A stretch of DNA of 64,000 bases from assembly GCF_014635285.1 (NCBI RefSeq), contig NZ_BMCR01000004.1, positions 310,001-374,000 on the forward strand, in the 5' to 3' direction. This DNA is from Stappia taiwanensis. GTDB lineage: Bacteria; Pseudomonadota; Alphaproteobacteria; Rhizobiales; Stappiaceae. Position 1 is the first letter of the stretch, and every line of letters starts with the position of its first letter. Below the pieces are notes generated by a model that did no database searches, was not told where the DNA came from, and was given only the letters and a program-made list of their open reading frames with translations. Below, piece by piece: positions 51,813 to 61,933 of the stretch. The translations under genes and the position numbers were made by a program.

Positions 51813-53198
51813 TCAGAAGGTCTTGATCACACTCAGCGCCGTCGAAACGTTCGAAAAATCCTTGATCTGGTAATTGGACTGCATCCGCCGGAATTCGGCG
51901 GTCAGCGCTAGGGCGACATCGGCACGCAGCGGAACCGTCACCGCTCCACGCAGCCAGAACTCATTGTCGTATTCGTTTTCGGTGAGGCTCACCGATGGAT
52001 CTGGAGCCGCGAACTGGCGCCGGATGTAGCCCGCATCAGCGTCCAGCAGCCAAGGCAGTTCCAGCCGCTCGATCGGCGACGCGAAGGCATAGGTCGCGCC
52101 GAGTGCGGCACCCAGCTCCCAGCTCTGCTCGAAATTCGCGCTCGCTTCCTCGAAGTCGCCCAGCAGCGTGCCGCGCACCGCCCAGTTTTCCGTTATTTGC
52201 CGGGTATGGGTGATTTGGGCCAGCAGTTGATAGCCATCCCGATTGCTGACTGAAGGATAGGTCACCGTGTCGCGGAACCAGCGCCGGCGGAACTCGACGC
52301 GGCCGGTCACACTGGAGAGCGATGACGGCAGGATGGCGAACCGCGTGCCGGCACCGATCGCGCCAGAGTAGTTGCCATCGTTCAGGCGCACACCGCCGAA
52401 GATGCCATAGACACCAAGGCGCGCATCGTCGATGTCGAACCGAGCGAGATTGAAGGATGGGCCAACGGTCAGTTCGGCCAATTCGGTGTTGAGCCGGGTG
52501 ATATCCAGATAGCGCCCGCCATAGAACAGGAGATCGGCTTCCAGCAGATCGCCCTGATTGCCAAGGTCATAGGCACCATGCACGTTGCCGGCGACGAACA
52601 CGTTCCAGTCCGGCTTGCCGGCCGCGGTGTTGTCGAGCAGATAGGGAAGTCCGTTCAGAACCACCACGCGCCCGCCGGGACCGGCATTGGCATTGGTCTG
52701 ATAGCGCACACCGGTCATCAGCGTCGCGGACAGCGTCGCCGGCGCCTCTTGCCCGTCGATTTCCGTCAAAAAGGTCTCAGCCCGTGCGGCGACCTCGTCG
52801 GGAACGCCGGGCGTCTGTGCCACAGCCTCGAAATGCACCCGGGCCATGTCAAAGGACCCGAGGCGGAAATAGAGCGCCCCCAGCTCCAGCCGAATACGCG
52901 GCTCGCCCGGCGCATAGATCAGCATCCGCTCAAGAGTGCCGACGGCTGCTTCCAGATCCCCGATCCGGGAGGATAGCTCGGCATATTCGAAGGCGATGTC
53001 GAGATTTGACGGATCACGCAGCATCGCGGCAAGAAGCTCCGCCTGACGGGCAAGCAGCGCCGGATTTTCCGTCGCAGGCGCGGCCATTCCGGACAGGTCC
53101 GCTTCCGCACACGCGGGCGCGCTTGCCGCCCCCCAGGCGACAAACAACGCAAGACCGGACACCAGACACACATTCGACCGGCCGCGCATTGCGCTCAC
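51813..53198 (-). CDS. TPR/beta-barrel outer-membrane protein, SLAM-like
   Basis: The 461-residue precursor has a signal peptide ending APACAE. A TPR-like helical region (about 40-150; DIAFEYAELSSRIGDLEAAV, PRIRLELGALYFRLGSFDMA) is followed by a C-terminal beta-barrel of alternating strands ending VSTALSVIKTF; the terminal Phe is typical of outer-membrane proteins. TPR plus about 14-strand barrel is the layout of surface lipoprotein assembly modifiers (DUF560, type XI secretion). The start is a GTG at 53198 preceded by GGGAGGGTGCG. No typical SLAM cargo gene is adjacent. It might secrete an unlinked protein. Confidence 0.65.
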   Translation of the reverse strand: MSAMRGRSNVCLVSGLALFVAWGAASAPACAEADLSGMAAPATENPALLARQAELLAAMLRDPSNLDIAFEYAELSSRIGDLEAAVGTLERMLIYAPGEPRIRLELGALYFRLGSFDMARVHFEAVAQTPGVPDEVAARAETFLTEIDGQEAPATLSATLMTGVRYQTNANAGPGGRVVVLNGLPYLLDNTAAGKPDWNVFVAGNVHGAYDLGNQGDLLEADLLFYGGRYLDITRLNTELAELTVGPSFNLARFDIDDARLGVYGIFGGVRLNDGNYSGAIGAGTRFAILPSSLSSVTGRVEFRRRWFRDTVTYPSVSNRDGYQLLAQITHTRQITENWAVRGTLLGDFEEASANFEQSWELGAALGATYAFASPIERLELPWLLDADAGYIRRQFAAPDPSVSLTENEYDNEFWLRGAVTVPLRADVALALTAEFRRMQSNYQIKDFSNVSTALSVIKTF

Positions 53199-53351
53199 CG
53201 CACCCTCCCGGAGGCTTTCAGAAAACCGAACATAACTCTAGGTGAAGGCTCCTGATGAGTCCTGCTCAGCGGCCGCTCTCAACCCGGTTTACCGGCACCT
53301 GTTGCCCTGACACAACACAGCGCTCTCCCTTGGCTCCAGAGCGACGGGAAC

Positions 53352-53381
53352 GAAAAACGCCGCCCGGAGCCCCGGGCGGCG
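53352..53381 (-). terminator. rho-independent terminator after the 5'-nucleotidase gene
   Basis: CGCCGCCCGG (53358-53367) and CCGGGCGGCG (53372-53381) form a 10-bp stem; read on the minus strand it is followed by TTTTTCG. Confidence 0.8.
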
Positions 53382-53432
53382 TCGCAGAAAATCGGCGCTA
53401 AACCGCGCCGCCCCGGGGGTGATCGCCCGGCG

Positions 53433-55046
53433 CTATTTCACTTCGCGCACGCGCCCGTCCAGATACGGCGTGTAGCCGCCTTGCAGGTTTCCGACATACT
53501 CGGCGACCACCTCTTCAAGGCCCGGGCCATAGTCATAGGCATTGGCACCGGCATCGGCGAAGATGCGATAGCCATCGCCGCCGCCGCGCATGTAGTTGTT
53601 CGACACGACGCCATAGACCTTCTCCGGGTCGAGCGGGACCCAGTTGCCCTCCTCCTCGACTTCAACAGAGATGATCCGCCCCTCCTTGGGCTTGCGCGCC
53701 CGGGTCCAGGAATAGCGAATGCCGGCAACTTGCGGGAAACGGCCGGCCGCCTCCTCCACCAGCGACACACCGTTTTCCAGCGCGGCGATCACATCGCTGC
53801 CCTTGAGCTGGAAGGTTGAAAGCGTGTTCTGAAACGGCAGTACGGTGATGACCTCGCCCATGGTCACCTCCCCGGCGTCGATGGAAGCGCGCAACCCACC
53901 GCCGTTCTGAATTGCGATCTGCACGCCCTGATCCTTGACCCGGGCCAGCATGGCATCGGCCACAAGGTTACCCATGGTGCATTCCTGCAAGCGGCAGCTG
54001 TCGCGCGATCCGTCGATCGTGTCACTGGTGCTGCCGATGACCTTGGTGCGCAACTCCTCCAGCGGCACGGCAAGTTCCGCCACCCGGGCGGCCACCTCCT
54101 TGTCGGCCGGCACGGAGGCATCCAGCAGGATCGGGTTGCCTGCGGCGGAGACAACGTTGCCATCATCATCGAACACCACCTCGATTTCGCCGAGGTACTT
54201 GCCATAGGCATAGGCCTGGACGACCGGCACCTGGCGACCGCGCGGGTTCTGCACCAGCACCGGATAGGGTCCGGCCGCTTTCTTGTCGGTATTGGACAGC
54301 AGCGTGTGCGAGTGACCACCGACGATCAGGTCGATGCCCGGCACCCGCGAGGCAACCTCCAGATCGCGCGGCAGACCAACATGGGTCAGGGCGATGATCT
54401 TGTCGACCCCTGCGGCCTCCATGCCCTCGACCGCCCCCTTGAGATAGGTCTCCGCCTTCAAGAAACCGACATTCTTGCCCGGCGAGGAGGTCTCGGCCGT
54501 ATCTTCGGCAAGGACGGACACGATGCCGACCTTCTGTCCGCCGACATCGAGGATAACCGACCCCGGCACCTTCCCCTTCAGCGACGGCTCGTTCTCCACG
54601 CCAATGTTGCCCGACAGAACCGGGAACTCGACCTTTTCAAGAAAATCCGCCAGCCCTTGCGGACCATCGTCGAACTCATGATTGCCCACGGCCATGGCGT
54701 CGAAACCGATGGCATTCATGAACTCGGCCGCCGCCTTGCCCTTGTAGGTGGAGTAGAACAGCGAGCCCTGAAACTGGTCGCCGGCATCGAGGGTAATGAC
54801 GTTCTTGCCCTCCGCAGCCAGCGCGGCGCGGCGTTCGTCGACCTTCGCCTTGACCCGGGCGATCCCACCAAAGCACTTGCCCTCGGCATCATCGTCGGCG
54901 GCGCAAGTGGAATCGTATTTGGTGATCGGTTCGAGGCGGGAATGCAGGTCGTTGATATGCAGGATGGTCAGCGCATAGTCGGCCTGTGAGGGTGTCGCGC
55001 CCAGCCCGAGCAGCGCCAGGCTCAATCCATAAACCAATCGTTTCAT
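53433..55046 (-). CDS. periplasmic bifunctional 5'-nucleotidase/metallophosphatase (UshA-like)
   Basis: The 537-residue precursor has a signal peptide ending PSQADY. The N-terminal metallophosphatase domain has LTILHINDLHSRLEP, LDAGDQFQGSLF, AVGNHEFDDG, ALTHVGLPRD and VGGHSHTLL metal ligands. The C-terminal 5'-nucleotidase domain has MGNLVADAML, AIQNGGGLRASI and VVSNNYMRGGGDGY for base stacking. It hydrolyses nucleotides outside the cytoplasm to release phosphate and nucleosides. The ATG at 55046 is preceded by GGGAGAGATGG. It is monocistronic, ending at a strong terminator. Confidence 0.9.
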   Translation of the reverse strand: MKRLVYGLSLALLGLGATPSQADYALTILHINDLHSRLEPITKYDSTCAADDDAEGKCFGGIARVKAKVDERRAALAAEGKNVITLDAGDQFQGSLFYSTYKGKAAAEFMNAIGFDAMAVGNHEFDDGPQGLADFLEKVEFPVLSGNIGVENEPSLKGKVPGSVILDVGGQKVGIVSVLAEDTAETSSPGKNVGFLKAETYLKGAVEGMEAAGVDKIIALTHVGLPRDLEVASRVPGIDLIVGGHSHTLLSNTDKKAAGPYPVLVQNPRGRQVPVVQAYAYGKYLGEIEVVFDDDGNVVSAAGNPILLDASVPADKEVAARVAELAVPLEELRTKVIGSTSDTIDGSRDSCRLQECTMGNLVADAMLARVKDQGVQIAIQNGGGLRASIDAGEVTMGEVITVLPFQNTLSTFQLKGSDVIAALENGVSLVEEAAGRFPQVAGIRYSWTRARKPKEGRIISVEVEEEGNWVPLDPEKVYGVVSNNYMRGGGDGYRIFADAGANAYDYGPGLEEVVAEYVGNLQGGYTPYLDGRVREVK

Positions 55047-55318
55047 AGACCATCTCTCCCAATTGACAGGCCGGCCCCACTGACATGCCGGGGCCTTCCG
55101 GGACGCCGTGAAAAAGAAGGCAGCGCCCCCCGAAACCGGCAGGCAAACAGTGCCACCATGGCTTGAAGAGGTCCAGTGAAAGCACTGCGACAGAGCAGGT
55201 TCTCTTCGCAATTCACCGCTGGCATCATGCAGCCAACAACGCCGCGGGTGCGCAGGCCCGCCGGCAATCGGGAGTGGTGGTCAGGTGCGGAAGGGGAGCC
55301 GGGTGCGCCGGAAGCAGC

Positions 55319-56167
55319 TCAGCACCCGTAGGTGCAAAGAACCTTTCGGGGGCCGGCATAGGCCTGGCTAGCGCGGTTGTAGTCGACGTAGCCATCCGGC
55401 GCGCGGCGCGGATTGGACAGGATCACCGGCGCCGGGATCGGCTGACCCGGCTGCGGCGGCATCGCGGAGTTGACGCTGGAAAAGTGTTGCAATGCGGCTT
55501 CGGAGGGCGGCCGGCCAGATCCGCCCCGCCCGGTCAGCAACTGCGCCACCTCGCGGATCATTGAGGGCGGCGTCCGGATCACACGTCCGGCGCCACCACT
55601 TGCCTCAATCGCGAAACCGGGACGATAGACACGCAGCTTGCGGCCATCCCGGCCGACAAAGGTCAGGTCCTTGCCGAACAGGAACGAATAAATAGACCGA
55701 TCGCCGTCATCGAGCAGGTTGGCCATGCCGCCGCGCACGCCGATGGTGCCTTGCCGGGTGCGGATCGTCACACCGCCACGCCTCTTCGACAGCTTGCCGC
55801 CAACATAGCGGGCAACGCCCTTGCCGAAGGTGGCGATCATCCGGCTGTTGCCCGCCGGCTGATAGACGAACTCATCGATCACCAGATCGGAATTCCGGCC
55901 AATGAGGAAATTCGACCCATCGGCGAGGAGGATCTGGACAAGCCCCTTGCCGCCGGTGCGAATGCGCTCGTTCTGGAACAGCGTCTTGCCGATCCGCACG
56001 GTCTTCAGCGGGCCGGCGCCGCGCTGGCTCCGAGCGCTCTGGTCGACAGCGCTGGCGACCCCCACCCCGTTCTCGGCCCGGGCACCGGCGGCGCTCCCGG
56101 CAACCAGCAAAGCCGGCAGAAGCAGAATGGCGGCACGAGACAGACGAAGGGAACAGCGACGGCGCAT
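55319..56167 (-). CDS. FecR-domain exported protein
   Basis: The 282-residue precursor has a signal peptide ending GARAEN, then a FecR-type domain (about 60-165) with TGGKGLVQILLADGSNFLIG, RYVGGKLSKRRGGVTIRTRQ and GTIGVRGGMAN. The C-terminal region is disordered and ends in a Cys-containing CTYGC. FecR-domain proteins without a membrane anchor or sigma factor often accompany surface-exposed or secreted proteins; the role here is unknown. A CRP-like site lies upstream. Confidence 0.8.
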   Translation of the reverse strand: MRRRCSLRLSRAAILLLPALLVAGSAAGARAENGVGVASAVDQSARSQRGAGPLKTVRIGKTLFQNERIRTGGKGLVQILLADGSNFLIGRNSDLVIDEFVYQPAGNSRMIATFGKGVARYVGGKLSKRRGGVTIRTRQGTIGVRGGMANLLDDGDRSIYSFLFGKDLTFVGRDGRKLRVYRPGFAIEASGGAGRVIRTPPSMIREVAQLLTGRGGSGRPPSEAALQHFSSVNSAMPPQPGQPIPAPVILSNPRRAPDGYVDYNRASQAYAGPRKVLCTYGC

Positions 56168-56242
56168 CGTATCAGCCTCCAGAACGTTCGCCGCATGTCA
56201 CCATGCGCGGAACCAACACTAAACCTCGTTGCAGCAAGACGA

Positions 56243-56258
56243 CGTGATCGGGATCACA
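56243..56258. promoter_or_regulatory. CRP/FNR-family-like site upstream of the FecR-domain gene
   Basis: CGTGATCGGGATCACA matches the CRP pattern TGTGA-N6-TCACA except for the first base. It lies about 83 bp upstream of the FecR-domain start, between it and yacG. Matched by eye only. Confidence 0.4.
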
Positions 56259-56296
56259 GTGATCCGCGATGCATCGTCCTGTCTCCCCGGTCAGGG

Positions 56297-56512
56297 TCAG
56301 CCTTCCTCCTGCCGACGCGCGAGTTCCTCCAGATCTTCCGGCTCGAGCTCGACAACAGGCACGCTGTAGCTGCCCGAGAGCCAGCGATTGAGATCCACAT
56401 CGGCGCAGCGCTTGGAGCAGAAGGGGTAGAAGGCCTCCAGCGACAGCTTTCCGCATTGCGGACAGGGCCGCACGGGCCGCTGTGCGGTCTTCTTGTCCTC
56501 AGAATCCGTCAT
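56297..56512 (-). CDS. yacG: DNA gyrase inhibitor/zinc protein YacG
   Basis: The 71-residue protein has four zinc-binding cysteines in CPQCG and [16 protein letters not shown], as in YacG. E. coli YacG binds gyrase and inhibits its activity in vitro. It belongs to the conserved block with maf, infA and hisD, on the same strand, but a 107-bp gap separates it from maf. Confidence 0.9.
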   Translation of the reverse strand: MTDSEDKKTAQRPVRPCPQCGKLSLEAFYPFCSKRCADVDLNRWLSGSYSVPVVELEPEDLEELARRQEEG

Positions 56513-56619
56513 GCCATTTCCCGTATGGACCGAGCCATGCCTGGCTCAACTTTATGTCAGTGTGGCGCGGCCGTCGACCGCCTGCAATGCCAAGGACCCC
56601 GGCACTGGCGCGCAGACGA

Positions 56620-57255
56620 TCAGGCGCGGACCCGCGCCGGATCGTGCCAGGACCCCAGAACCGGATACTTCAAACCGCCGAGCAGGGCCGAGGTTTCCTG
56701 TAGCGGCAGGCCGACCACATTGGAGTAGGAGCCGGTCAGCTTGACCACGAAGGCACCAGCGAGCCCCTGAATGGCATAGCCGCCCGCCTTGCCCCGCCAT
56801 TCACCGCTCGCCAGATAGGCATCGATCTCGGCGCGCGACAGGCGCTTGAAGCGCACCCGCGTCTCCACGAGACGCTGACGGACGACATCCTTCGGCGCGC
56901 TGACGCACAGCCCCGTGTAGACCCGATGTCCACGCCCGGACAGCAATTGCAGGCAAGCTTCCGCCTCGTCGCGGGTTTCCGCCTTTGGCAGAATGCGCCG
57001 ACCGACGGCGACAACCGTATCGGCGGCCAGCACCAGCCCGTCGATGTTCTCCTCAACCCGATCGGCGGCGCGGCGCGCCACCTCGGCCTTGGTGCGTGCC
57101 AACCGCTGAGCCAGCGCGCGCGGGGTCTCGCCCTTGCGCGGGGTCTCGTCGATATCCGCCGGCATGAGCGTGTCCGGGTCGATCCCGATCTGCTGCAACA
57201 GCGCAAGACGCCGCGGCGAGGCGGACGCCAGGACAAGCTGGGGACGGTCGGTCAT
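56620..57255 (-). CDS. maf: Maf-family nucleoside triphosphate pyrophosphatase
   Basis: The 211-residue protein starts [24 protein letters not shown], has the Maf motifs [14 protein letters not shown] and [10 protein letters not shown], and [10 protein letters not shown]. Maf enzymes hydrolyse dTTP, UTP and modified pyrimidine or purine triphosphates; some arrest septation when overproduced. It is directly upstream of yacG and downstream of infA, as in other Alphaproteobacteria. Confidence 0.93.
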   Translation of the reverse strand: MTDRPQLVLASASPRRLALLQQIGIDPDTLMPADIDETPRKGETPRALAQRLARTKAEVARRAADRVEENIDGLVLAADTVVAVGRRILPKAETRDEAEACLQLLSGRGHRVYTGLCVSAPKDVVRQRLVETRVRFKRLSRAEIDAYLASGEWRGKAGGYAIQGLAGAFVVKLTGSYSNVVGLPLQETSALLGGLKYPVLGSWHDPARVRA

Positions 57256-57313
57256 GTCAGGCGCGGCCTCTCGGTCCGCCGCGTGGCCACCGGGGCGGCG
57301 ACGACAGGCAGGA

Positions 57314-57532
57314 TCACTTGAAACGATAGGTGATGCGGCCCTTGGTCAGGTCGTAGGGCGTCATTTCCACCAGAACGCGGTCACCGGCGAGCACGCGAAT
57401 CCGGTTCTTGCGCATCCGGCCAGCGGTATGGGCAATAATCTCGTGGTCGTTTTCCAGCTTCACTCGAAAGGTCGCATTGGGGAGCAGTTCCGAAACCACC
57501 CCCGGAAACTCGAGGACTTCTTCCTTAGCCAT
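57314..57532 (-). CDS. infA: translation initiation factor IF-1
   Basis: The 72-residue protein is a single S1-like OB fold ([52 protein letters not shown]) and matches IF-1 along its whole length. It binds the 30S A site during initiation. It lies between the phosphatase gene and maf. Confidence 0.97.
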   Translation of the reverse strand: MAKEEVLEFPGVVSELLPNATFRVKLENDHEIIAHTAGRMRKNRIRVLAGDRVLVEMTPYDLTKGRITYRFK

Positions 57533-57655
57533 ATGGATTCCTGATTGTCATGCTAGATGTGGCGGCGAACCTAACGGATCGCAACAAGAAAGGGAACAGG
57601 CAGGTTTACGCGAAATCGCGGCGTTTTCTCCGCAACGGCATCCGTACCCGGATCA

Positions 57656-58117
57656 TCAACCGCCGGGGGTCGGCGTCCAGCCAAACCGCTTCTTGATCCG
57701 CGTCTGTAGCAGATCTCGCACCTCGCGGTAACTGGAAAGAATCTGCTCGCGCGAGCCGGTGGCAAGGGTCGGGTCGGGGGTCGGCCAGTATTCAACCTCC
57801 ACGGCCTCCGTCCGCGTCATCTCCAGCGCCTTGTGATGGGCTTCCGGCGCCAGGGAAATCACCAGATCAAAACCGGATTCATCAAGTTGCTCGAAGGTCT
57901 TGGGTCGGTGCCGCGACAGATCGCAGCCCACTTCCTGCATCACCGCGTCGACAAACGGATCGGGCTCGCCCTCGCGCACGCCGCAGGATTTGACATAGAT
58001 CCGCTGCGGGAAAAGCAGGCGGGTCAGCGCCGCAGCCATCGGGGATCGCACCGCGTTCATGCCGCAGGCGAACAGGACGGCACCGGGCACCTGTCCCGGC
58101 CGCGTCACCGCTCTCAC
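57656..58117 (-). CDS. low-molecular-weight protein-tyrosine-phosphatase family protein
   Basis: The 153-residue protein has the CX5R loop in [13 protein letters not shown] and the general-acid loop region in EYWPTPDPT. It starts at a GTG overlapping the UPF0262 stop (GTGA), so translation is coupled. It is a conserved member of this alphaproteobacterial block; the substrate is unknown and an arsenate-reductase-like activity is possible. Confidence 0.85.
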   Translation of the reverse strand: MRAVTRPGQVPGAVLFACGMNAVRSPMAAALTRLLFPQRIYVKSCGVREGEPDPFVDAVMQEVGCDLSRHRPKTFEQLDESGFDLVISLAPEAHHKALEMTRTEAVEVEYWPTPDPTLATGSREQILSSYREVRDLLQTRIKKRFGWTPTPGG

Positions 58118-58611
58118 CCCTTCCAGTGCAGCGCGCAGACCAGGGTAAACAGGCGCCGCGCCGTCTGCATGTCGACGCGAACCTTCCCCTCAAGGCGCTC
58201 CATCAGGATCTGCGACCCCTCGTTGTGAACCCCCCGCCGGCCCATGTCGATGGCCTCGATCTGGCTCGGCGTGGCGCTCTTGATCGCCTCGAAATAGCTT
58301 TCGCAGATCATGAAATAGTCCTTCACCACCTTGCGCAGCGGCGTCAGGGACAGAACATGGGTGACGACCGGCTCGCCATTTTCCTGGGAAATAGCGAAGA
58401 CCAGACGTTTTTCCACCAGCGACAGGCGCAGGCGGAACGGCCCCTCGCCAACACCTTCGGGGGCGAACTCATTCTCGTCGATCAGGTCATAGATCGCCAC
58501 CGCCCGCTCGTGCTCGATATCGGGCGTCGAGCGAACAATGGAATCCTCGTCAAGCTCGACCGCGACCAGCCGGGCCGCATTGGTCCTGACCGCTTGCTGC
58601 GATGAAGTCAT
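58114..58611 (-). CDS. UPF0262 family protein
   Basis: The 165-residue protein matches UPF0262, with [59 protein letters not shown] and [18 protein letters not shown]. It is soluble, has no known function, and always sits between hisD and the phosphatase gene in this block. ATG 58611 is chosen over an in-frame upstream extension. Confidence 0.9.
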   Translation of the reverse strand: MTSSQQAVRTNAARLVAVELDEDSIVRSTPDIEHERAVAIYDLIDENEFAPEGVGEGPFRLRLSLVEKRLVFAISQENGEPVVTHVLSLTPLRKVVKDYFMICESYFEAIKSATPSQIEAIDMGRRGVHNEGSQILMERLEGKVRVDMQTARRLFTLVCALHWKG

Positions 58612-58706
58612 GGATGGTTCCCGTCCCCCGTCACGCCCATTTCCCACACCTAGCGTGCCGGAGGCCCTCCCGACAAGCCGGAGATCCACCTTCCATCCAA
58701 GCCAAC

Positions 58707-60077
58707 CTAGAGATTGAGCCGCTGGGCCACCGACCGGCCATGGGCCGACAGCCCCTCCGCCTCGGCCAGGGCAATCGCCGCCGGACCGAGCTCGCGCAGG
58801 CTTTCCGCCGTGCAGCGCAGCACCGAGGTGCGTTTGACGAAATCCAGCACCGACAGGCCGGAGGAGAAGCGCGCGGAGCGCGCCGTCGGCAACACGTGGT
58901 TCGACCCGCCGATATAATCGCCGATGGCCTCGGGGGTGTAGCGCCCCAGGAACGCGGCACCTGCATTGCGGATTCGAACGAACAGGGCTTCCGGATCGGC
59001 CACGGCCAGTTCCAGATGCTCCGGCGCGATGGCATCGACCAGCGCCGGCGCCTCGGCCATGTCGTCCACCAGAATCACCGCGCCGAAATCGCGCCAGCTC
59101 GCACCGGCGACCTCCACCCGGGGCAACCGGGCAAGCTGGCGCTCGAGCGCGCCTTCCACCGCCGTGGCGAAACCGGCATCGTCGGTGATCAGGATCGACT
59201 GGGCGCTCTCATCGTGCTCGGCCTGGGACAGAAGGTCGGCTGCGATCCAGTCCGGATCGTTCTCGCCATCGGCCACCACGAGGATTTCCGACGGCCCGGC
59301 GATCATGTCGATGCCGACCGTGCCGAACACCCGCCGCTTGGCCGCCGCCACGAAGGCATTGCCCGGGCCGACGATCTTGGACACGGCGGGAATGGTCTCG
59401 GTGCCGAAGGCAAGCGCGGCCACCGCCTGCGCGCCGCCGATGCGGTAGATCTCCTCAACGCCGGCCAGATGAGCGGCGGCAAGCACCAGCGGGTTGAGCA
59501 CGCCATCGGGGCTCGGCACCACCATGGCGATACGCTCCACACCGGCGACCTTGGCCGGAACCGCGTTCATCAGCACCGAGGACGGGTAGCTCGCCGTTCC
59601 GCCCGGCACGTAGAGCCCGACCGACTCAATCGCCGTCCAGCGCGAGCCGAGTTCGACGCCGATCGCGTCGGTGTAGCGGTCATCCTCCGGCATCTGCCGG
59701 CGGTGGTGGGAGGCGATCCGATCACGGGCCAGCGTCAGCGCGGCCAGCGTTTCTGCCGGCACCGCCGCGACCGCAGCCGCGATCTCATCGGCCGAGACCG
59801 TCAACTCCGCCATGCTGGTCGCGGCCAACCGGTCGAAGCGCTCGGTGTAGCGCAGCACCGCCGCATCGCCATGGCTGCGCACATCCTCCAGAATGTCGCG
59901 CACCGCCGCATCGACATCGACCGACGCTTCGCGCTTGCCGGCGAGCAGCGCCGCGAAATCCTGGCTAAAGGTGTCATCCGAGGTCGCAAGCCGCTGGGCC
60001 AAGATCGTCTCTCCAGTTGGGGTCCGCTCCGGCTTCCGGACGGAGATTTCAGGAAAACAGGAAGAGCAGCGCGCCAT
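58707..60077 (-). CDS. hisD: histidinol dehydrogenase
   Basis: The 456-residue enzyme has the HisD features [71 protein letters not shown] and [13 protein letters not shown]. It oxidises L-histidinol to L-histidine with two NAD+ and a zinc ion. The start at 60077 adds a leader ([12 protein letters not shown]) absent from usual HisD proteins; no other Met lies before the conserved core, so an alternative start codon nearer residue 17 is possible. Confidence 0.93.
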   Translation of the reverse strand: MARCSSCFPEISVRKPERTPTGETILAQRLATSDDTFSQDFAALLAGKREASVDVDAAVRDILEDVRSHGDAAVLRYTERFDRLAATSMAELTVSADEIAAAVAAVPAETLAALTLARDRIASHHRRQMPEDDRYTDAIGVELGSRWTAIESVGLYVPGGTASYPSSVLMNAVPAKVAGVERIAMVVPSPDGVLNPLVLAAAHLAGVEEIYRIGGAQAVAALAFGTETIPAVSKIVGPGNAFVAAAKRRVFGTVGIDMIAGPSEILVVADGENDPDWIAADLLSQAEHDESAQSILITDDAGFATAVEGALERQLARLPRVEVAGASWRDFGAVILVDDMAEAPALVDAIAPEHLELAVADPEALFVRIRNAGAAFLGRYTPEAIGDYIGGSNHVLPTARSARFSSGLSVLDFVKRTSVLRCTAESLRELGPAAIALAEAEGLSAHGRSVAQRLNL

Positions 60078-60190
60078 GTCCAGGGTGGCCGGGCTCGCTC
60101 TTCCCTGCCCTTTTCACCAAGGGCGGATAGGGCAGGATGCGGCGTCGCGCAATCCCCGCGAGGCAAATTGCCGCCCCGCGCGCCCGGCGA

Positions 60191-60628
60191 TCAGCCGATA
60201 TCGTGGCTTGGACGATGTTCGGTTTCCCAGGCCGCTCCAAGATCGGTCAGCCGCGCCTCGATGCATTCGGCCTCGGCGGAGAGCGTGCCGCCGCCGGCAA
60301 AGACCAATCGCAGATGGCCGGCCGGCGCCTCGCCTTCCTCGAACTCAACCGCCAGCAGCGACAGCACCGCGTCCTTGGCGTCCTGACGGATGTTCTGCGC
60401 CTTGAGCGCGCTGACGCGGGCGAAGGACAATGCGGCGCGGCGCCGTTCATGGCTCTTGCGCGCGCGCCCGTCTTCCATGTCCCAGGCGAAACGGTTCATC
60501 ACCAGCACCAGTTGCCGGTCCGCCGGATAATAGCGGATGTCGCCCACCTTCAGAACGGCGTCCTGCACCTGCGCGGAAATCACGGCAAGATCCTCCGCGT
60601 CGAGTGCGGCGAGTTTCAGCTGCTCCAT
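60191..60628 (-). CDS. DUF2948 family protein
   Basis: The 145-residue protein starts MEQLKLAALDAEDLAVISAQ and has KVGDIRYYPADRQLVLVMNR and LVFAGGGTLSAEAECIEARL, typical of DUF2948. It precedes hisD in most Alphaproteobacteria. The function is unknown. The upstream in-frame extension lacks a start near the conserved N-terminus. Confidence 0.88.
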   Translation of the reverse strand: MEQLKLAALDAEDLAVISAQVQDAVLKVGDIRYYPADRQLVLVMNRFAWDMEDGRARKSHERRRAALSFARVSALKAQNIRQDAKDAVLSLLAVEFEEGEAPAGHLRLVFAGGGTLSAEAECIEARLTDLGAAWETEHRPSHDIG

Positions 60629-60766
60629 TGACGAATGGCCCCGGTCGATAGATCGCCGCGCGCATCCGGCGCGGCCGTTGCGCCTAGACGTAATGATTTC
60701 GCCGCTCAAAGCAACATCGGAATGGTCCGAAGGCACTTCGCCCGCACATGCCGGAACCCGCCGTCT

Positions 60767-61927
60767 CTACCCCGCCAGCTTGCGCTCCAGCCCAAGAAGC
60801 ATGGCAAGACAGGCATCGAGCTGGTCGAGACTGACAAACTCGTCGGGCTTGTGCGCCTGTTCAATCGAGCCGGGACCGCAAACCACCACCGACATGCCGA
60901 GCGACTGGAACAACCCCGCCTCGGTGCCGAAGGACACGACACCGGCATCATTGGCGCCAGTCAGTTCGGACAGAATCGCCCGGGCCTCGTTGTCGCTCGT
61001 CGGCAGCAACCCCTCCACCTCGCCGACCACATGGGTGACGATGGCCGCATCCGGTGCCACCGCGCGCATCTCCGGCAGCAGGCTGTCCCGGGCAAAAGCC
61101 TCAATGTCCTCCAGAACCCGCGCACGGTCCTGCGGCCGAACGGGACGCATCTCCCAATCGAGCACGCAATGGCCGGGGATCACATTGTGGGCGACACCGC
61201 CGATCAGCCGGCCGACCTGAACGGTGGTAAAGGGCGGATCGAACCGGCTGTCCGACGGCGCCCCGCGCTTCAACTCCTCACGCAGCTCCATCAGCCGCGC
61301 GACGTAGCGCACCGCGTATTCCACCGCATTCACTCCCCGGTGCGGCAGCGAGCCATGCCCTTCAACGCCGGTGAACACGGTGGTGTATTCACAGCAGCCC
61401 TTGTGCCCCTCGATGATCTTCATCCCGGTCGGCTCGCCGATGATGGCGACCGCTGGCCTCAGATCCTGGACGGCGAGCTCATCGACCAGATGCCGGGCAC
61501 CGAGGCACCCGACCTCCTCGTCATAGGTCAGGCAGATATGCACCGGTCGGCGCAGCTCCGCCGCCGCATAGCGCGGCGCCACCGCAAGACAGGCGGCGAT
61601 GAAGCCCTTCATATCGCAGCTGCCCCGACCGTAGAGCCGCCCTTCCGCCTCGCGCAGTGTGAACGGATCGGAGGACCAGTTCTGATCGGCCACCGGCACC
61701 ACATCGCTGTGGCCGGACAGAACGATGCCGCCGCCGGTGTCCGGTCCGAGGGTGGCGAACAGATTGGCCTTGCGGCCGCTGTCATCGCGCATCACGGAGA
61801 TCCGTGCGCCCAGCGCCCCCAACCGGTCGGCGGCGTAGGCGATCAGCTCCAGATTGCTTTCCGAAGAGATGGTCGGAAAGGCAATCAGGTCGGCGAGGAT
61901 CGCCCGCGTGTCGTCAAGCAGCGTCAT
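60767..61927 (-). CDS. ArgE/M20-family deacylase, probable partner in ectoine degradation
   Basis: The 386-residue M20 enzyme has the metal-site motifs SGHSDVVPV (His, Asp), GRGSCDMKGF, LTYDEEVGCLGA (catalytic Glu), and a C-terminal EQAHKPDEFVS. It resembles acetylornithine deacetylase. It is 6 bp downstream of the ectoine hydrolase gene, so the likely substrate is N-acetyl-diaminobutyrate, the product of that enzyme. The usual partner DoeB/EutE belongs to the AstE family, so this would be a different family for the same step. Acetylornithine deacetylation is the alternative. Confidence 0.75.
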   Translation of the reverse strand: MTLLDDTRAILADLIAFPTISSESNLELIAYAADRLGALGARISVMRDDSGRKANLFATLGPDTGGGIVLSGHSDVVPVADQNWSSDPFTLREAEGRLYGRGSCDMKGFIAACLAVAPRYAAAELRRPVHICLTYDEEVGCLGARHLVDELAVQDLRPAVAIIGEPTGMKIIEGHKGCCEYTTVFTGVEGHGSLPHRGVNAVEYAVRYVARLMELREELKRGAPSDSRFDPPFTTVQVGRLIGGVAHNVIPGHCVLDWEMRPVRPQDRARVLEDIEAFARDSLLPEMRAVAPDAAIVTHVVGEVEGLLPTSDNEARAILSELTGANDAGVVSFGTEAGLFQSLGMSVVVCGPGSIEQAHKPDEFVSLDQLDACLAMLLGLERKLAG

Positions 61928-61933
61928 CCCGTC

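Noticed and set aside
53352-53381. Part of an attachment site or repeat family
   Set aside because: It is a simple GC-rich stem with a T-run on the minus strand, explained as a terminator.
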